In this document: positions 1 through 7,618 of the stretch, piece by piece | Position numbering within the stretch: the stretch's first letter is position 1 | Layout of the letters: every line of letters begins with the position of its first letter | From: JBDTNK01 sp039933775 | GTDB taxonomy: Bacteria > Chloroflexota > Limnocylindria > QHBO01 | Reading direction: 5' to 3' | NCBI GenBank assembly: GCA_039933775.1 | Contig: JBDTNK010000047.1 | Coordinates: 1-15,144 of the forward strand | Length of the DNA: 15,144 bases | The notes under the pieces: model-generated | What the model was told of the DNA's origin: nothing | Seen by the model: the letters and a program-made list of their open reading frames with translations, nothing else | Database searches by the model: none | Translations under genes and position numbers: made by a program

Positions 1-490
1 GCCGCGCATCACGACCATCAAGATCCCCGTCGACAAGATCCGCGACGTCATCGGCTCTGGCGGGAAGGTGATTCGCCAGATCGTGGCCGAGACCGGCACC
101 GAGATCAACGTCGAGGACGACGGCACGATCCAGATCGCGGCAACCTCCGGCGAGGCGGCCAAGAAGGCGATCGCGTGGATCGAGGGGCTGACCAAGGACG
201 TCGAGGTCGGCAAGGAGTACCTGGGCAAGGTCACGCGGATCATGAACTTCGGCGCCTTCGTCGAGATCATGCCCGGCAAGGAGGGGCTGGTCCATATCAG
301 CCAGCTCGCGGACTACCGGGTGCCGCGCGTCGAGGACGTCGTGAGCGTCGGAGACGAGCTCATGGTGATCGTGACCGAGATCGACCGCATGGGACGCGTC
401 AACCTGAGCCGCCGCGCTGCGATGGAGCGCCACATGGCGCGCAGCGGAGCGGGATCCGACAACGGGGACACGGCCGATAACCGCAGCTGA
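1..490 (+). CDS. pnp: Polyribonucleotide nucleotidyltransferase (PNPase), 3' end only
   Basis: This is the C-terminal part of PNPase, the phosphate-dependent 3'-to-5' exoribonuclease of bacterial mRNA decay. The frame is open from base 2 to a TGA at 488-490; the 5' part, with both RNase PH catalytic domains, lies off the left edge. Two RNA-binding domains are visible. The first is a KH domain whose GxxG loop reads IGSGGK (bases 50-67) followed by VIRQI; many PNPases have IGPGGK here. The second is an S1 domain, from about base 206 to 430, with the typical GKVTRIMNFGAFVEI and GLVHISQL segments and ending VNLSRRA. The tail after S1 is short and polar. A perfect hairpin follows the stop directly, and a uracil-DNA glycosylase gene starts 27 bases downstream. 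Identification is secure; nothing can be said about the catalytic core. Confidence 0.97.
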   Translation, partial: PRITTIKIPVDKIRDVIGSGGKVIRQIVAETGTEINVEDDGTIQIAATSGEAAKKAIAWIEGLTKDVEVGKEYLGKVTRIMNFGAFVEIMPGKEGLVHISQLADYRVPRVEDVVSVGDELMVIVTEIDRMGRVNLSRRAAMERHMARSGAGSDNGDTADNRS

Positions 491-514
491 CGCTGCGGCG
501 CTCCGGCCGCAGCG
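491..514 (+). repeat. Perfect 9-bp-stem hairpin filling the pnp-udg spacer
   Basis: CGCTGCGGC (491-499) and its exact reverse complement GCCGCAGCG (506-514) flank a 6-base loop. The structure begins at the base after the pnp stop and ends 3 bases before the next ATG. No run of T follows, so it is not a classical intrinsic terminator. It could protect the pnp 3' end from exonucleases, limit read-through, or mask the start of the glycosylase gene, which has no evident Shine-Dalgarno sequence. The inverted repeat is seen directly; the role is inferred. Confidence 0.75.
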
Positions 515-517
515 CGC

Positions 518-1219
518 ATGGGCACCGCGGGCGGCGAACGCGACCCGGCGCGCGATCTGTCGCAGGTCGCCGCCGAGGTCGCCGGCTGCACGCGATGCCC
601 ACTCGCCGTCCGTCGGGCACGCACCGTGCCCGGGGAGGGCAGCCCGTGGACCGACGTGCTGTTTGTCGGTGAGGGCCCCGGCGCCAGGGAAGATGCCACC
701 GGACGGCCGTTCGTGGGACCGGCCGGTGAGCTGCTCACCGAGCTGCTGGGAACGATCGGGTGGGGTCGCAGCGACGTCTTCATCACCAACGTGGTGAAGT
801 GCCGCCCTCCGGCCAACCGCGACCCCGAGCCCAGCGAGATCGCGACCTGCGCCCGCTACCTGGATCGCCAGGAGACTGCGCTCGAGCCGTCGATCGTCGT
901 GACGCTCGGCAGGCACTCGCTGCACCGCTATCTACCCGGAGCGCGCATCGGCGCGATCCACGGCCGTGTGCAGCGCAGCGGCGGGCGCTGGGTGTTCCCG
1001 ATGTACCATCCTGCTGCGGCGCTCCACCAGGCGTCGTTGCGTGACACGCTCGTCCGCGACATTCGCGGGCTGCCGGCCGCGCTGCTGGCCGCCCGTGAGG
1101 CGATCGAGGCCGAGCGCGCGACGATCGAATCAATCAACCTAGGGCCCGCGGCGGGCCCGGACGATCTGGCTTCAAACACGGGCCGAATCGACGATGCCGA
1201 CCAGCTCACATTGTTCTAG
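518..1219 (+). CDS. Family 4 uracil-DNA glycosylase (Fe-S type) with C-terminal clamp-binding-like peptide
   Basis: The 233-residue product removes uracil from DNA, starting base-excision repair of deaminated cytosine. Motif A is GEGPGARED (residues 51-59), followed by GRPFVGPAG; the C-terminal active-site motif is MYHPAAALH (H164-P165). Four cysteines, C24 and C27 (CTRC), C95 (KCRPP) and C111, match the 4Fe-4S ligand pattern of family 4 enzymes. The catalytic fold ends near residue 190. A polar tail follows and ends exactly in QLTLF (229-233), close to the bacterial sliding-clamp-binding consensus QL(S/D)LF. I chose the ATG at 518 because it is the first start after the pnp stop and leaves a normal-length N-terminus before the cysteine pair; no strong ribosome site precedes it. 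The stop overlaps the ribosome-binding site of rnj, so the two are probably co-transcribed. Confidence 0.93.
   Translation: MGTAGGERDPARDLSQVAAEVAGCTRCPLAVRRARTVPGEGSPWTDVLFVGEGPGAREDATGRPFVGPAGELLTELLGTIGWGRSDVFITNVVKCRPPANRDPEPSEIATCARYLDRQETALEPSIVVTLGRHSLHRYLPGARIGAIHGRVQRSGGRWVFPMYHPAAALHQASLRDTLVRDIRGLPAALLAAREAIEAERATIESINLGPAAGPDDLASNTGRIDDADQLTLF
1142..1158 (+). repeat. GC-only inverted repeat near the 3' end of the glycosylase gene
   Basis: GGGCCCGC (1142-1149) and GCGGGCCC (1151-1158) are perfect inverted repeats around one base; as RNA this gives a 7-bp all-G/C stem with a 3-base loop. It lies in the codons of the linker between the glycosylase domain and its C-terminal QLTLF peptide, about 70 bases before the rnj start. 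It may slow ribosomes or serve as an mRNA processing or stability element, but it may also be a by-product of Gly/Ala/Pro codons in a GC-rich gene. Confidence 0.5.
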
Positions 1220-1222
1220 GAG
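1218..1222 (+). promoter_or_regulatory. Ribosome-binding site of rnj
   Basis: AGGAG overlaps the TAG stop of the preceding glycosylase gene and lies 4 bases before the ATG at 1227. It decides the rnj start: an in-frame ATG exists at 1194, but the residues it would add lie inside the glycosylase gene and do not resemble an RNase J N-terminus. Confidence 0.75.
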
Positions 1223-1226
1223 CCGC

Positions 1227-2891
1227 ATGCCACAGACCCTGCGCATCATCCCGCTTGGCGGCGTGGGTGAGGTGGGCAAGAACATCACCGCCATCGAGGC
1301 GGGGGGGGAGATCCTCGTCGTCGATTGCGGGCTTGCCTTCCCCGAGCCCGAGATGCTCGGGATCGATCTCGTCATCCCCGATGTCACCTATCTCGCCGAG
1401 CACCGCGACCAGGTCAAGGCGATCTTCATCACTCACGGCCACGAGGACCATACCGGCGCGCTGCCGTACGTCCTGCCACGCATTCCCGGCACGCCCATCT
1501 ATTCGTCGCTGCTGACGAAGGGCCTCATCACCGGCAAGCTCAAGGAGCACAAGCTCCTCGACAAGACCGAGCTCAACGTCGTCGAGTCGGGCGTCGAGGT
1601 CTCGGTCGGGTCGTTCACGATCACTCCGTTCAGGGTCAACCATTCGATTCCCGATGGCCTGGGCTTCGCGATTCGCACGCCGCTCGGCACGGTCGTGCAC
1701 ACCGGCGACTTCAAGTTCGACCACACCCCTCCCGACGGCAAGCGCGCCGACCTGGGGCTCATCGCCCAGATCGGGAACCGCGGTGTCGACTTCCTCCTCT
1801 CCGATTCGACGCGCGCCGAGAAGGAGGGCTACACGCAGTCCGAGGCGACGGTCGGCGAGTCGCTCAACCAGCTCATCGGCGAAGCCCCCGGACGCGTCAT
1901 CGTGGCGACCTTCGCCAGCAACATCGGCCGCGTCCAGCAGGTCATCGACGCCGCGGCGGCGAACGGGCGCAAGATGGTGTGCATCGGGCGCAGCATGGAG
2001 CAGAACAGCGCGATCGCCATGGAGCTCGGCTACCTCGATCCTCGCGATGGCACGCTCGTGCGCAAGGACCAGCTGCAGCGCCTGCCGAAGGACCAGTTGG
2101 TGATCATGACGACCGGCTCGCAGGGCGAACCGATGTCGGGGCTGACTCGCATGAGCAACCGCGATCACCGCAACGTCACGGTCGAGCCCGGGGACACGGT
2201 GATTGTCTCGGCGAGCCCGATTCCCGGCAACGAGGAGGCGGTGGCCAAGACGATCGACAACCTCTTCAAGGAAGGGGCGATGGTGCACTATGAGCCGCTG
2301 AAGCACTGTCACGTGTCGGGCCACGGCTCGCGCGAGGAGCTGAAGCTGATGCTGGCTCTCGTGCAGCCGAAGCACTTCATCCCGGTCCACGGCGAGTACC
2401 GCATGCTGGTGCAGCACGCGCTGCTGGCGGAGGGCGCGGGCGTGGAGATCGATCACATCTTCGTGCTCGAGAATGGGCAGGTGGTGGAGTACGACGGCAC
2501 TCGAGCGCGACTGGCGGGAAGCGTGGCGGCCGGCGCGGTGCTGGTTGACGGCATCGCGGCGGTGGACGGCGTGGATGGCGTCGTGCTCCGCGATCGGCGC
2601 ATGCTCGCCAGCGACGGCGTGGTGATGGTGGCGCTCACCGTGGACGGCACGACGGGCCAGCCGGTGTCCGCGATCGATATCGTGGGGCGCGGCTTTCTGT
2701 CCGATCCCGAGGACCCGATCCTGGTCGATGCGCGGCGATTCCTGGACGAGGCCCTGCGCCGGCCGCGCGGGGAGGAACGTGCCGCCGAGACCGGCTACCT
2801 GAAGACGAAGATCCACGACGAGCTCTCGCGCTTCTTCTTCCAGCGCACGAAGCGACGGCCCATGATCCTGCCGATCGTGCTCGAGGTCTGA
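1227..2891 (+). CDS. rnj: Ribonuclease J (metallo-beta-lactamase / beta-CASP nuclease)
   Basis: RNase J is a zinc-dependent 5'-to-3' exonuclease and endonuclease that matures and degrades mRNA and rRNA. The 554-residue protein has the usual family length. The N-terminus reads LRIIPLGGVGEVGKN. The metal-binding motif HGHEDH is at residues 70-75, followed by TGALPY. Further metallo-beta-lactamase motifs are RVNHSIPDG and HTGDFKFD; the beta-CASP region includes ATFASNIGRVQQ and TTGSQGEP. The late histidine motifs are HVSGHGS and FIPVHGEYRML. A C-terminal domain ends SRFFFQRTKRRPMILPIVLEV, typical of the family. I chose the ATG at 1227, just after an AGGAG site. A run of eight G (1301-1308) sits in the early codons. 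ftsK starts 8 bases after the stop. Together with pnp upstream and rny at the right edge, this places three RNA-decay nucleases in one neighbourhood. Confidence 0.96.
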   Translation: MPQTLRIIPLGGVGEVGKNITAIEAGGEILVVDCGLAFPEPEMLGIDLVIPDVTYLAEHRDQVKAIFITHGHEDHTGALPYVLPRIPGTPIYSSLLTKGLITGKLKEHKLLDKTELNVVESGVEVSVGSFTITPFRVNHSIPDGLGFAIRTPLGTVVHTGDFKFDHTPPDGKRADLGLIAQIGNRGVDFLLSDSTRAEKEGYTQSEATVGESLNQLIGEAPGRVIVATFASNIGRVQQVIDAAAANGRKMVCIGRSMEQNSAIAMELGYLDPRDGTLVRKDQLQRLPKDQLVIMTTGSQGEPMSGLTRMSNRDHRNVTVEPGDTVIVSASPIPGNEEAVAKTIDNLFKEGAMVHYEPLKHCHVSGHGSREELKLMLALVQPKHFIPVHGEYRMLVQHALLAEGAGVEIDHIFVLENGQVVEYDGTRARLAGSVAAGAVLVDGIAAVDGVDGVVLRDRRMLASDGVVMVALTVDGTTGQPVSAIDIVGRGFLSDPEDPILVDARRFLDEALRRPRGEERAAETGYLKTKIHDELSRFFFQRTKRRPMILPIVLEV

Positions 2892-2899
2892 CGCGAAGC

Positions 2900-5308
2900 G
2901 TGGCCAGCCGCCGCACCTCGACCCCTCGCCGCCGCTATCGTCGCCGGCGCAGGCAGACCTTCGCGCCCAGCGCGCGCCTCGTACGTGAGCTGCTGGCGCT
3001 TGGTCTCGTCATCCTGGCCATCGCGGCCACGATCGCGCTCTTTGCGCCCGAGGCGGGTGCGCTCATCTCGTGGCTGCACGGCGGCCTGAGCCAGCTTCTC
3101 GGGTGGGGGATCGCCTTCGCGCCGCCGCTGCTGGTCGGTTTCGCGCTCATGCTCTGGATGAAGACGATGCCGGCCGAACGATGGATGGCCGCGACCGGTG
3201 CGGTGGTGGTTGCCCTGGCCCTGCTCGGCATGTTCCACCTCGCCGCCGGCGGCGGGACCGATGCCGTCGCCCGTGGCGACGGAGGCGGCTTCCTGGGCCT
3301 GGCGGTGAGCGGCATCTTCTCCGGCGCGCTGGGGCTCACCGGCGCCTGGCTCGTGCTCACGCTGCTCTTCATCGTGGGCCTGTTGCTCTACTTCAACATG
3401 ACGATCGGTGACGTCGTGGCCAGCTATCTCGGAGCGCGCGAGGAGCGGCTGGCGGAGGCCGAGGCGGTCGCGCGTCGCACGGCGACGAGCGACCGCCGCC
3501 GGCGTGGTACCGAGGCCGACCCGCCCGAGCCAGCGCCCGCTGCGCGGGCCGGGCTCATGGAGCGCGTGCGCGGCGCCCTGGCCGGGACGCCGGCCGATGC
3601 GCCCGACGAGCCGGTGATCCTGCGCCGTGAGCGTCCGGCCGCCGGCAGTGGCGCTCGCGCCGCCACCGCGGTGGCGGCGCCGCCGCGCGTGCCGCTCGCC
3701 GTCGGCAGTCCGGCACCCGTGTTGGCGGGCTCCGCGACACCGCTGCCGTCAGCGCCGGAGGGGGACGGGCCGCTGCCCGAGGGCGAGGACGAGCAGCTGG
3801 CGTTTGCGGCGGCGATCAGCGAGGTGCCCGATGCGGCGCTCGAGGAGTCGCAGCGCACGTGGGAGATGCCGCCGCTCGAGATGCTTGCCGACGCGCCCGC
3901 TAGCTCCGTGGCGCAGATGGACCTCGCCGCAAAAGGCCAGCGCATCAAGGAGACGCTGGCCAACTTCAAAATCGGGGTCAAGATCGCCCGCATCCAGGAA
4001 GGCCCCGTCGTCACGCAGTACGCGCTGGACGTCGATCCGGGCATCAAGCTGAGCCGCATCGAGGGGCTCGCCGACAACCTGGCGTTGGCCCTCGCGGCGC
4101 GCAGCATCCGGATCGAGGCGCCGATTCCCGGCGAGCCGTACGTGGGCGTGGAGATCCCGAACAACGCGTTCGATCTCGTCACGCTCAAGGAGGTGCTGGC
4201 CAGCCGCCACTTCGAAGAGGCCGAGGCGAAGAGCAAGCTGGCCTTCGCGCTGGGGCAGGACGTCGCGGGGCAGCCGTTCGCCGCCGACCTGGCACGCATG
4301 CCGCACGTGCTCATCGCCGGTGCCACCGGATCCGGCAAGAGCGTCTGCGTCAACGCGGTGATCACCAGCTTCCTGATGAATGCGACGCCGGCCGAGGTCA
4401 AGATGATCCTGGTCGACCCGAAGCGCGTCGAGCTGGCCCAGTACAAGGGCATTCCGCACCTGCTGACCGAGGTGATCGTCGAGCCGGAGAAGGCCGTCAA
4501 CGCCTTGAAGTGGACGGTCCAGACCATGGAGTCGCGCTACCACGAGTTCGCGCAGCGCGGCGTGCGCAACATCGCGGGCTACAACGAGGCGCTGCGCGCC
4601 GACGAGCCACGCATGCCGTACATCGTCATCGTCATCGACGAACTGGCCGACCTGATGATGGTCAGCGCGTACGAGGTCGAGGCCACGATCACCCGCATCG
4701 CTCAGCTGGCGCGCGCCACCGGCATCCACCTCATCGTCGCCACGCAGCGGCCTTCGGTGCAGGTCATCACCGGCCTGATCAAGGCCAACATCCCGAGCCG
4801 CATCGCGTTTGCCATGACAAGCGGCATCGACAGCCGCACGATCCTCGACACGACCGGTGCGGAGGATCTGCTGGGTCGCGGCGACATGCTCTACCAGCCG
4901 ATCGACGCGCCGCGCGCGGTGCGCCTGCAGGGCGTGCTGGTGACCGATGCAGAGATCGAGGACATCGCGCGTCACTGGCGGGCGCAGGGCGGTCCGCGCT
5001 ATCGCCCGGAGATCACCGCTCCGAAGCGCGACGGCAAGGCAGGCGGGACGCCGGGCGACCGCGACGTTGAGGATGATGCCGATCAGCTGCTGAGCCAGGC
5101 GGTCGACATCGTGCGCCGCTCGGATAAGGCATCGGCGAGTCTGCTCCAGCGGCGCCTGCGCATCGGCTACGCGCGAGCTGCGCGCATCCTGGACCAGATG
5201 GAGGATCGCGGGATCGTCGGGAGCGCCGACGGCAGCCGCTTCCGCGAAGTACTCGTGACGAGCGATGGCTGGGGCGGTGACGTCGATCCGGACGAGGGCG
5301 ACGCGTGA
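2900..5308 (+). CDS. ftsK: DNA translocase FtsK/SpoIIIE
   Basis: FtsK is a membrane-anchored hexameric ATPase that pumps chromosomal DNA through the closing division septum. The 802-residue protein opens with a very arginine-rich tail (residues 4-18), followed by hydrophobic segments at about 27-49, 66-88, 94-115 and 131-165. A long Ala/Pro/Glu-rich linker runs from about 170 to 335. The motor follows: Walker A GATGSGKS at 474-481 and Walker B IVIVIDE ending at D580-E581, then ATQRPSVQVITG and IPSRIAFAM, as expected. The C-terminal gamma winged helix is at about 728-790 (SASLLQRRLRIGYARAARI). The GTG start at 2900 lies 8 bases after rnj, with GAGGT upstream (2883-2887). The stop overlaps the next start as GTGA, so rodZ is translationally coupled. 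The linker contains a 24-bp perfect palindrome. Confidence 0.96.
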   Translation: MASRRTSTPRRRYRRRRRQTFAPSARLVRELLALGLVILAIAATIALFAPEAGALISWLHGGLSQLLGWGIAFAPPLLVGFALMLWMKTMPAERWMAATGAVVVALALLGMFHLAAGGGTDAVARGDGGGFLGLAVSGIFSGALGLTGAWLVLTLLFIVGLLLYFNMTIGDVVASYLGAREERLAEAEAVARRTATSDRRRRGTEADPPEPAPAARAGLMERVRGALAGTPADAPDEPVILRRERPAAGSGARAATAVAAPPRVPLAVGSPAPVLAGSATPLPSAPEGDGPLPEGEDEQLAFAAAISEVPDAALEESQRTWEMPPLEMLADAPASSVAQMDLAAKGQRIKETLANFKIGVKIARIQEGPVVTQYALDVDPGIKLSRIEGLADNLALALAARSIRIEAPIPGEPYVGVEIPNNAFDLVTLKEVLASRHFEEAEAKSKLAFALGQDVAGQPFAADLARMPHVLIAGATGSGKSVCVNAVITSFLMNATPAEVKMILVDPKRVELAQYKGIPHLLTEVIVEPEKAVNALKWTVQTMESRYHEFAQRGVRNIAGYNEALRADEPRMPYIVIVIDELADLMMVSAYEVEATITRIAQLARATGIHLIVATQRPSVQVITGLIKANIPSRIAFAMTSGIDSRTILDTTGAEDLLGRGDMLYQPIDAPRAVRLQGVLVTDAEIEDIARHWRAQGGPRYRPEITAPKRDGKAGGTPGDRDVEDDADQLLSQAVDIVRRSDKASASLLQRRLRIGYARAARILDQMEDRGIVGSADGSRFREVLVTSDGWGGDVDPDEGDA
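3657..3680 (+). repeat. 24-bp perfect palindrome in the ftsK linker
   Basis: The left arm GCGCCGCCACCG (3657-3668) is followed directly by its exact reverse complement CGGTGGCGGCGC (3669-3680). It falls in the low-complexity Ala/Pro-rich linker of ftsK, where the amino-acid sequence is weakly constrained. As RNA it could form a 10-bp stem with a 4-base loop. It could be a protein-binding site, a translational pause structure, or chance in GC-rich DNA. Confidence 0.7.
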
Positions 5309-6585
5309 CCGACCCGGGCCAGAAGCTCGGCGAGGCGCTGCGCGCAGCACGGGAGGCGAGGGGCGTCGACGTGGCGCGCGTCGAGCGCGACACCAAGATC
5401 CGTTCCCGCTACGTCGAGGCGCTCGAGCGCGGTGAGTATCGCGAGCTCCCCGGTGCGGTGTACACCAAGGGCTTCCTGCGCAACTACGGGTTGTACCTGG
5501 GCCTCGATCCTGAGTACCTCATCGATCTGTATCGGCTGGAGACCCGTGCGCCGAGCGCGGAGCGGCCGACGATACCGACAGCGCCGCGCCCGATCGGCCG
5601 TCGACGACGTGGCTTCGTCGTCGAGCCGGGTGTCATCGTGGCCGCCATCCTGACGATCGTGGTGGGTGGCCTGATCGCGTACCTGGGCTACGAGTTCGTG
5701 ACCTTCGCGCGCACGCCGGACCTGCGCATCACCGCACCGGCCGGGGACATCGGCAGCTGGGCGGAGGAGACCTACACAGTGCAGGGCGTGACGGCGCGCA
5801 ACGCCCGGGTCGAGATCAGTGGCCTGGCTGAGAATCCCTCGGTCGTTGCGGATGATGACGGCCGCTTCGAGGTCACGGTCGGGCTCGTGCCCGGCTCGAA
5901 CGTGATGGAGATCAGCGCCTGGGATCCGGAGGTGTCGCGTACCTCGGAGACCGTGCGCCGCACCATCACCGTCGTCGGTCCCGAGCCGTCGAGCGCACCG
6001 ATCGGGGAGCTGGTCCTGGACAGCCCAGCGGAGGGCGCGACCGTCGCTGGTCCGATCGCGCTGACCGGACACGCCACGCCCGGCACGGTGGTGAGCGTGA
6101 CACCTGCCTTGGCAACGGCTGCGCCGGTGAGCTTCAGCGTGGTGGACCCCGCGAGCGGCGCTGCGATCCAGGTCGCGCCCCAGGGCGCCGCGGCTCCGGC
6201 GCCGCTGTCGATGACCGCCGGTGCCGACGGGGCGCTCAGCGCAGAGCTCGCCCTGCCGCCGGGAACATGGGACCTGGCGCTGGCCAGCACCGATGGCGCG
6301 ACGCTGGCGCGCCGGGTCGTCATCGGTCCACCCGATGGCCTGGCCGTCACCCTTGACCTTGGCGGCGCACCGTCCTACGTGGAGGTCGACGTTGACGGGC
6401 AGCCGGATGCGCGCAGCGGCAGCATACTGGAGGCCGGCACGAGCGTGACCCTCAGCGCCAGGGAGCAGCTGCGCCTCCTCGCCGGCAACGCCGGCGCGGT
6501 CAGCATCAGCGTCAATGGCCTGCGATTGGGAACGCTCGGCGCGCCGGATGCCGTCGTGCAGTGGCAGATCACCCGCAACCCCTAG
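5305..6585 (+). CDS. rodZ: RodZ-like membrane protein: HTH, one membrane segment, Ig-like region, RodZ C-terminal domain
   Basis: RodZ links the cytoskeleton to wall elongation in many bacteria. The 426-residue protein has the RodZ order. Residues 5-72 form a cytoplasmic helix-turn-helix (LGEALRAAREARG, then KIRSRYVEALERGEY and YTKGFLRNYGLYLGL). An RRRR stretch at 99-102 is followed by one membrane helix at about 107-129. Outside lie two stretches resembling Ig-like beta-sandwich domains (about 138-224 and 235-341), the first with DDDGRFEVTVGLVPGSNVMEI. A C-terminal domain at about 345-424 matches the DUF4115 pattern (SYVEVDVDGQ, LEAGTSVTL, SISVNGLRLGTLG). The GTG start overlaps the ftsK stop (GTGA). 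The stop is embedded in the ribosome site of yajQ. The extracellular Ig-like insert makes it longer than classical RodZ. I infer a wall or division scaffold; DNA binding by the HTH is not expected in this family. Confidence 0.85.
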   Translation: MTDPGQKLGEALRAAREARGVDVARVERDTKIRSRYVEALERGEYRELPGAVYTKGFLRNYGLYLGLDPEYLIDLYRLETRAPSAERPTIPTAPRPIGRRRRGFVVEPGVIVAAILTIVVGGLIAYLGYEFVTFARTPDLRITAPAGDIGSWAEETYTVQGVTARNARVEISGLAENPSVVADDDGRFEVTVGLVPGSNVMEISAWDPEVSRTSETVRRTITVVGPEPSSAPIGELVLDSPAEGATVAGPIALTGHATPGTVVSVTPALATAAPVSFSVVDPASGAAIQVAPQGAAAPAPLSMTAGADGALSAELALPPGTWDLALASTDGATLARRVVIGPPDGLAVTLDLGGAPSYVEVDVDGQPDARSGSILEAGTSVTLSAREQLRLLAGNAGAVSISVNGLRLGTLGAPDAVVQWQITRNP

Positions 6586-6591
6586 GAGGAG
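6584..6591 (+). promoter_or_regulatory. Ribosome-binding site of yajQ
   Basis: AGGAGGAG overlaps the TAG stop of the rodZ-like gene and lies 10 bases before the ATG at 6602. It is the best Shine-Dalgarno match noticed in the window and supports 6602 over an in-frame ATG at 6515 that lies inside the upstream gene. Confidence 0.75.
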
Positions 6592-6601
6592 CAGCGAACC
6601 C

Positions 6602-7093
6602 ATGGCAGCCGACTCGTCGTTCGATCTGGTCAGTGACTTCGACCAGCAGGAGCTCGTCAACGCCCTGGACCAGGTACGGCGTGAGATTGCGACGCGCTAC
6701 GATTTCAAGGGCAGCAAGGCGAGCCTGGACCTCGGCAAGGTCGACATCACCATGATCGCCGACGACGAGTACCGCGCCGCCGCGGTGAAGGACCTCCTCG
6801 AGTCGAAGGCGGTGCGACGGAACCTGTCGCTGAAGATCTTCGAGTGGGGCAAGATCGAGCCGGCCGGCGGGGGCACCGTACGCCAGCACATCACGCTGAG
6901 GCGTGGCCTGACCAGCGAACAGGCGAAGGAGCTCTCGAAGGCGATCCGCGAGCAGTTCCCGAAGGTCAAGTCGCAGATCCAGGGCGACGCCGTGCGCGTC
7001 ACCGCCAAGAGCCGCGACGAGCTGCAGGCGGTGATCGGTCACCTGCGCGGCCTCGACTACCCGGTTGCCCTGCAGTTCGAAAACTACCGGTAG
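6602..7093 (+). CDS. yajQ: YajQ family nucleotide-binding protein (UPF0234)
   Basis: The product is 163 residues, the normal size of the family. The N-terminus SSFDLVSDFDQQELVNALDQ and the motif TRYDFKGSKASLDL (residues 31-44) are diagnostic, as are the middle KDLLESKAVRRN and the C-terminal KSQIQGDAVRVTAKSRDELQ. YajQ proteins have two ferredoxin-like domains and bind nucleotides or RNA; a Xanthomonas member is reported as a cyclic-di-GMP effector. I chose the ATG at 6602 from its strong ribosome site and because the conserved family N-terminus begins there. The gene sits between rodZ and cinA in the same transcription unit. Its cellular role here cannot be read from the sequence. Confidence 0.94.
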   Translation: MAADSSFDLVSDFDQQELVNALDQVRREIATRYDFKGSKASLDLGKVDITMIADDEYRAAAVKDLLESKAVRRNLSLKIFEWGKIEPAGGGTVRQHITLRRGLTSEQAKELSKAIREQFPKVKSQIQGDAVRVTAKSRDELQAVIGHLRGLDYPVALQFENYR

Positions 7094-7102
7094 GGTAGGG
7101 GA

Positions 7103-7618
7103 GTGGTCGACCGCGCTCCGAATCTCGACGAGCTCGCCGCCGCCGCCCGCCGGCTGGGCGATCGCATGCGCCGTCGCGGCTGGCAGCTGGCGACCGCGGA
7201 GTCCTGCACCGGGGGCCTGATCGGCCACGTCCTGACCGAAGTGCCGCGCGCCAGCGACCACTACCTGGGAGGCATCATCAGCTATTCGAACCTGCTCAAG
7301 CAGGAGCTGCTCGGCGTCGATCCCGCCCTGCTCGAGCGCACCGGCGCCGTCTCGGCCGATGTTGCGGAGGCCATGGCCGCGGGTCTCCTTGAGCGATTCG
7401 AGGTCGCCTCGCTGGCGCTGGCGGTGACCGGGATCGCCGGTCCCGATGGTGGCAGCGACGACAAGCCGGTGGGACTGACCTACGTCGCCGCGATGGCACG
7501 CGGCGGATCTGCTCGCGTCGAGCGACGCATCTGGCCGCACGATCGCGAGGGCAACAAGCGAGCGAGCGCGCTGCTCGCCATCGAGATGGGCAGCGAGCTT
7601 GGGCGGGACCTCGCCTGA
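7103..7618 (+). CDS. pncC: Stand-alone CinA C-terminal domain, likely nicotinamide-nucleotide amidase (PncC)
   Basis: The 171-residue protein covers only the CinA C-terminal (PncC) domain, which in several bacteria deamidates nicotinamide mononucleotide to nicotinic acid mononucleotide in pyridine-nucleotide salvage. Visible family motifs are LATAESCTGGLIGHVLTEVPRAS (the serine/threonine-rich active-site region starting near residue 29), YLGGIISYSNLLKQELLGV, GAVSADVAEAMA and the glycine-rich ALAVTGIAGPDGG (106-117) followed by DKPVGLTYVA. The N-terminal molybdopterin-like domain of full-length CinA is absent. I chose the GTG at 7103, 9 bases after the yajQ stop, with GGGGAG just upstream. The stop overlaps the murC start as TGATG, so the two genes are translationally coupled. 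Enzyme activity is inferred from the family. Confidence 0.92.
   Translation: MVDRAPNLDELAAAARRLGDRMRRRGWQLATAESCTGGLIGHVLTEVPRASDHYLGGIISYSNLLKQELLGVDPALLERTGAVSADVAEAMAAGLLERFEVASLALAVTGIAGPDGGSDDKPVGLTYVAAMARGGSARVERRIWPHDREGNKRASALLAIEMGSELGRDLA

Noticed and set aside
1206..2816. Long minus-strand open frame opposite rnj; similar long antisense frames lie opposite ftsK (3749-5350), the rodZ-like gene (5167-6660), murC (7480-8982) and the GGDEF-EAL gene (11171-12832)
   Set aside because: Their translations are Arg/Ala/His-rich with no recognisable motifs, while the opposite strand carries complete conserved proteins. Such stop-poor shadows are expected in GC-rich genes.
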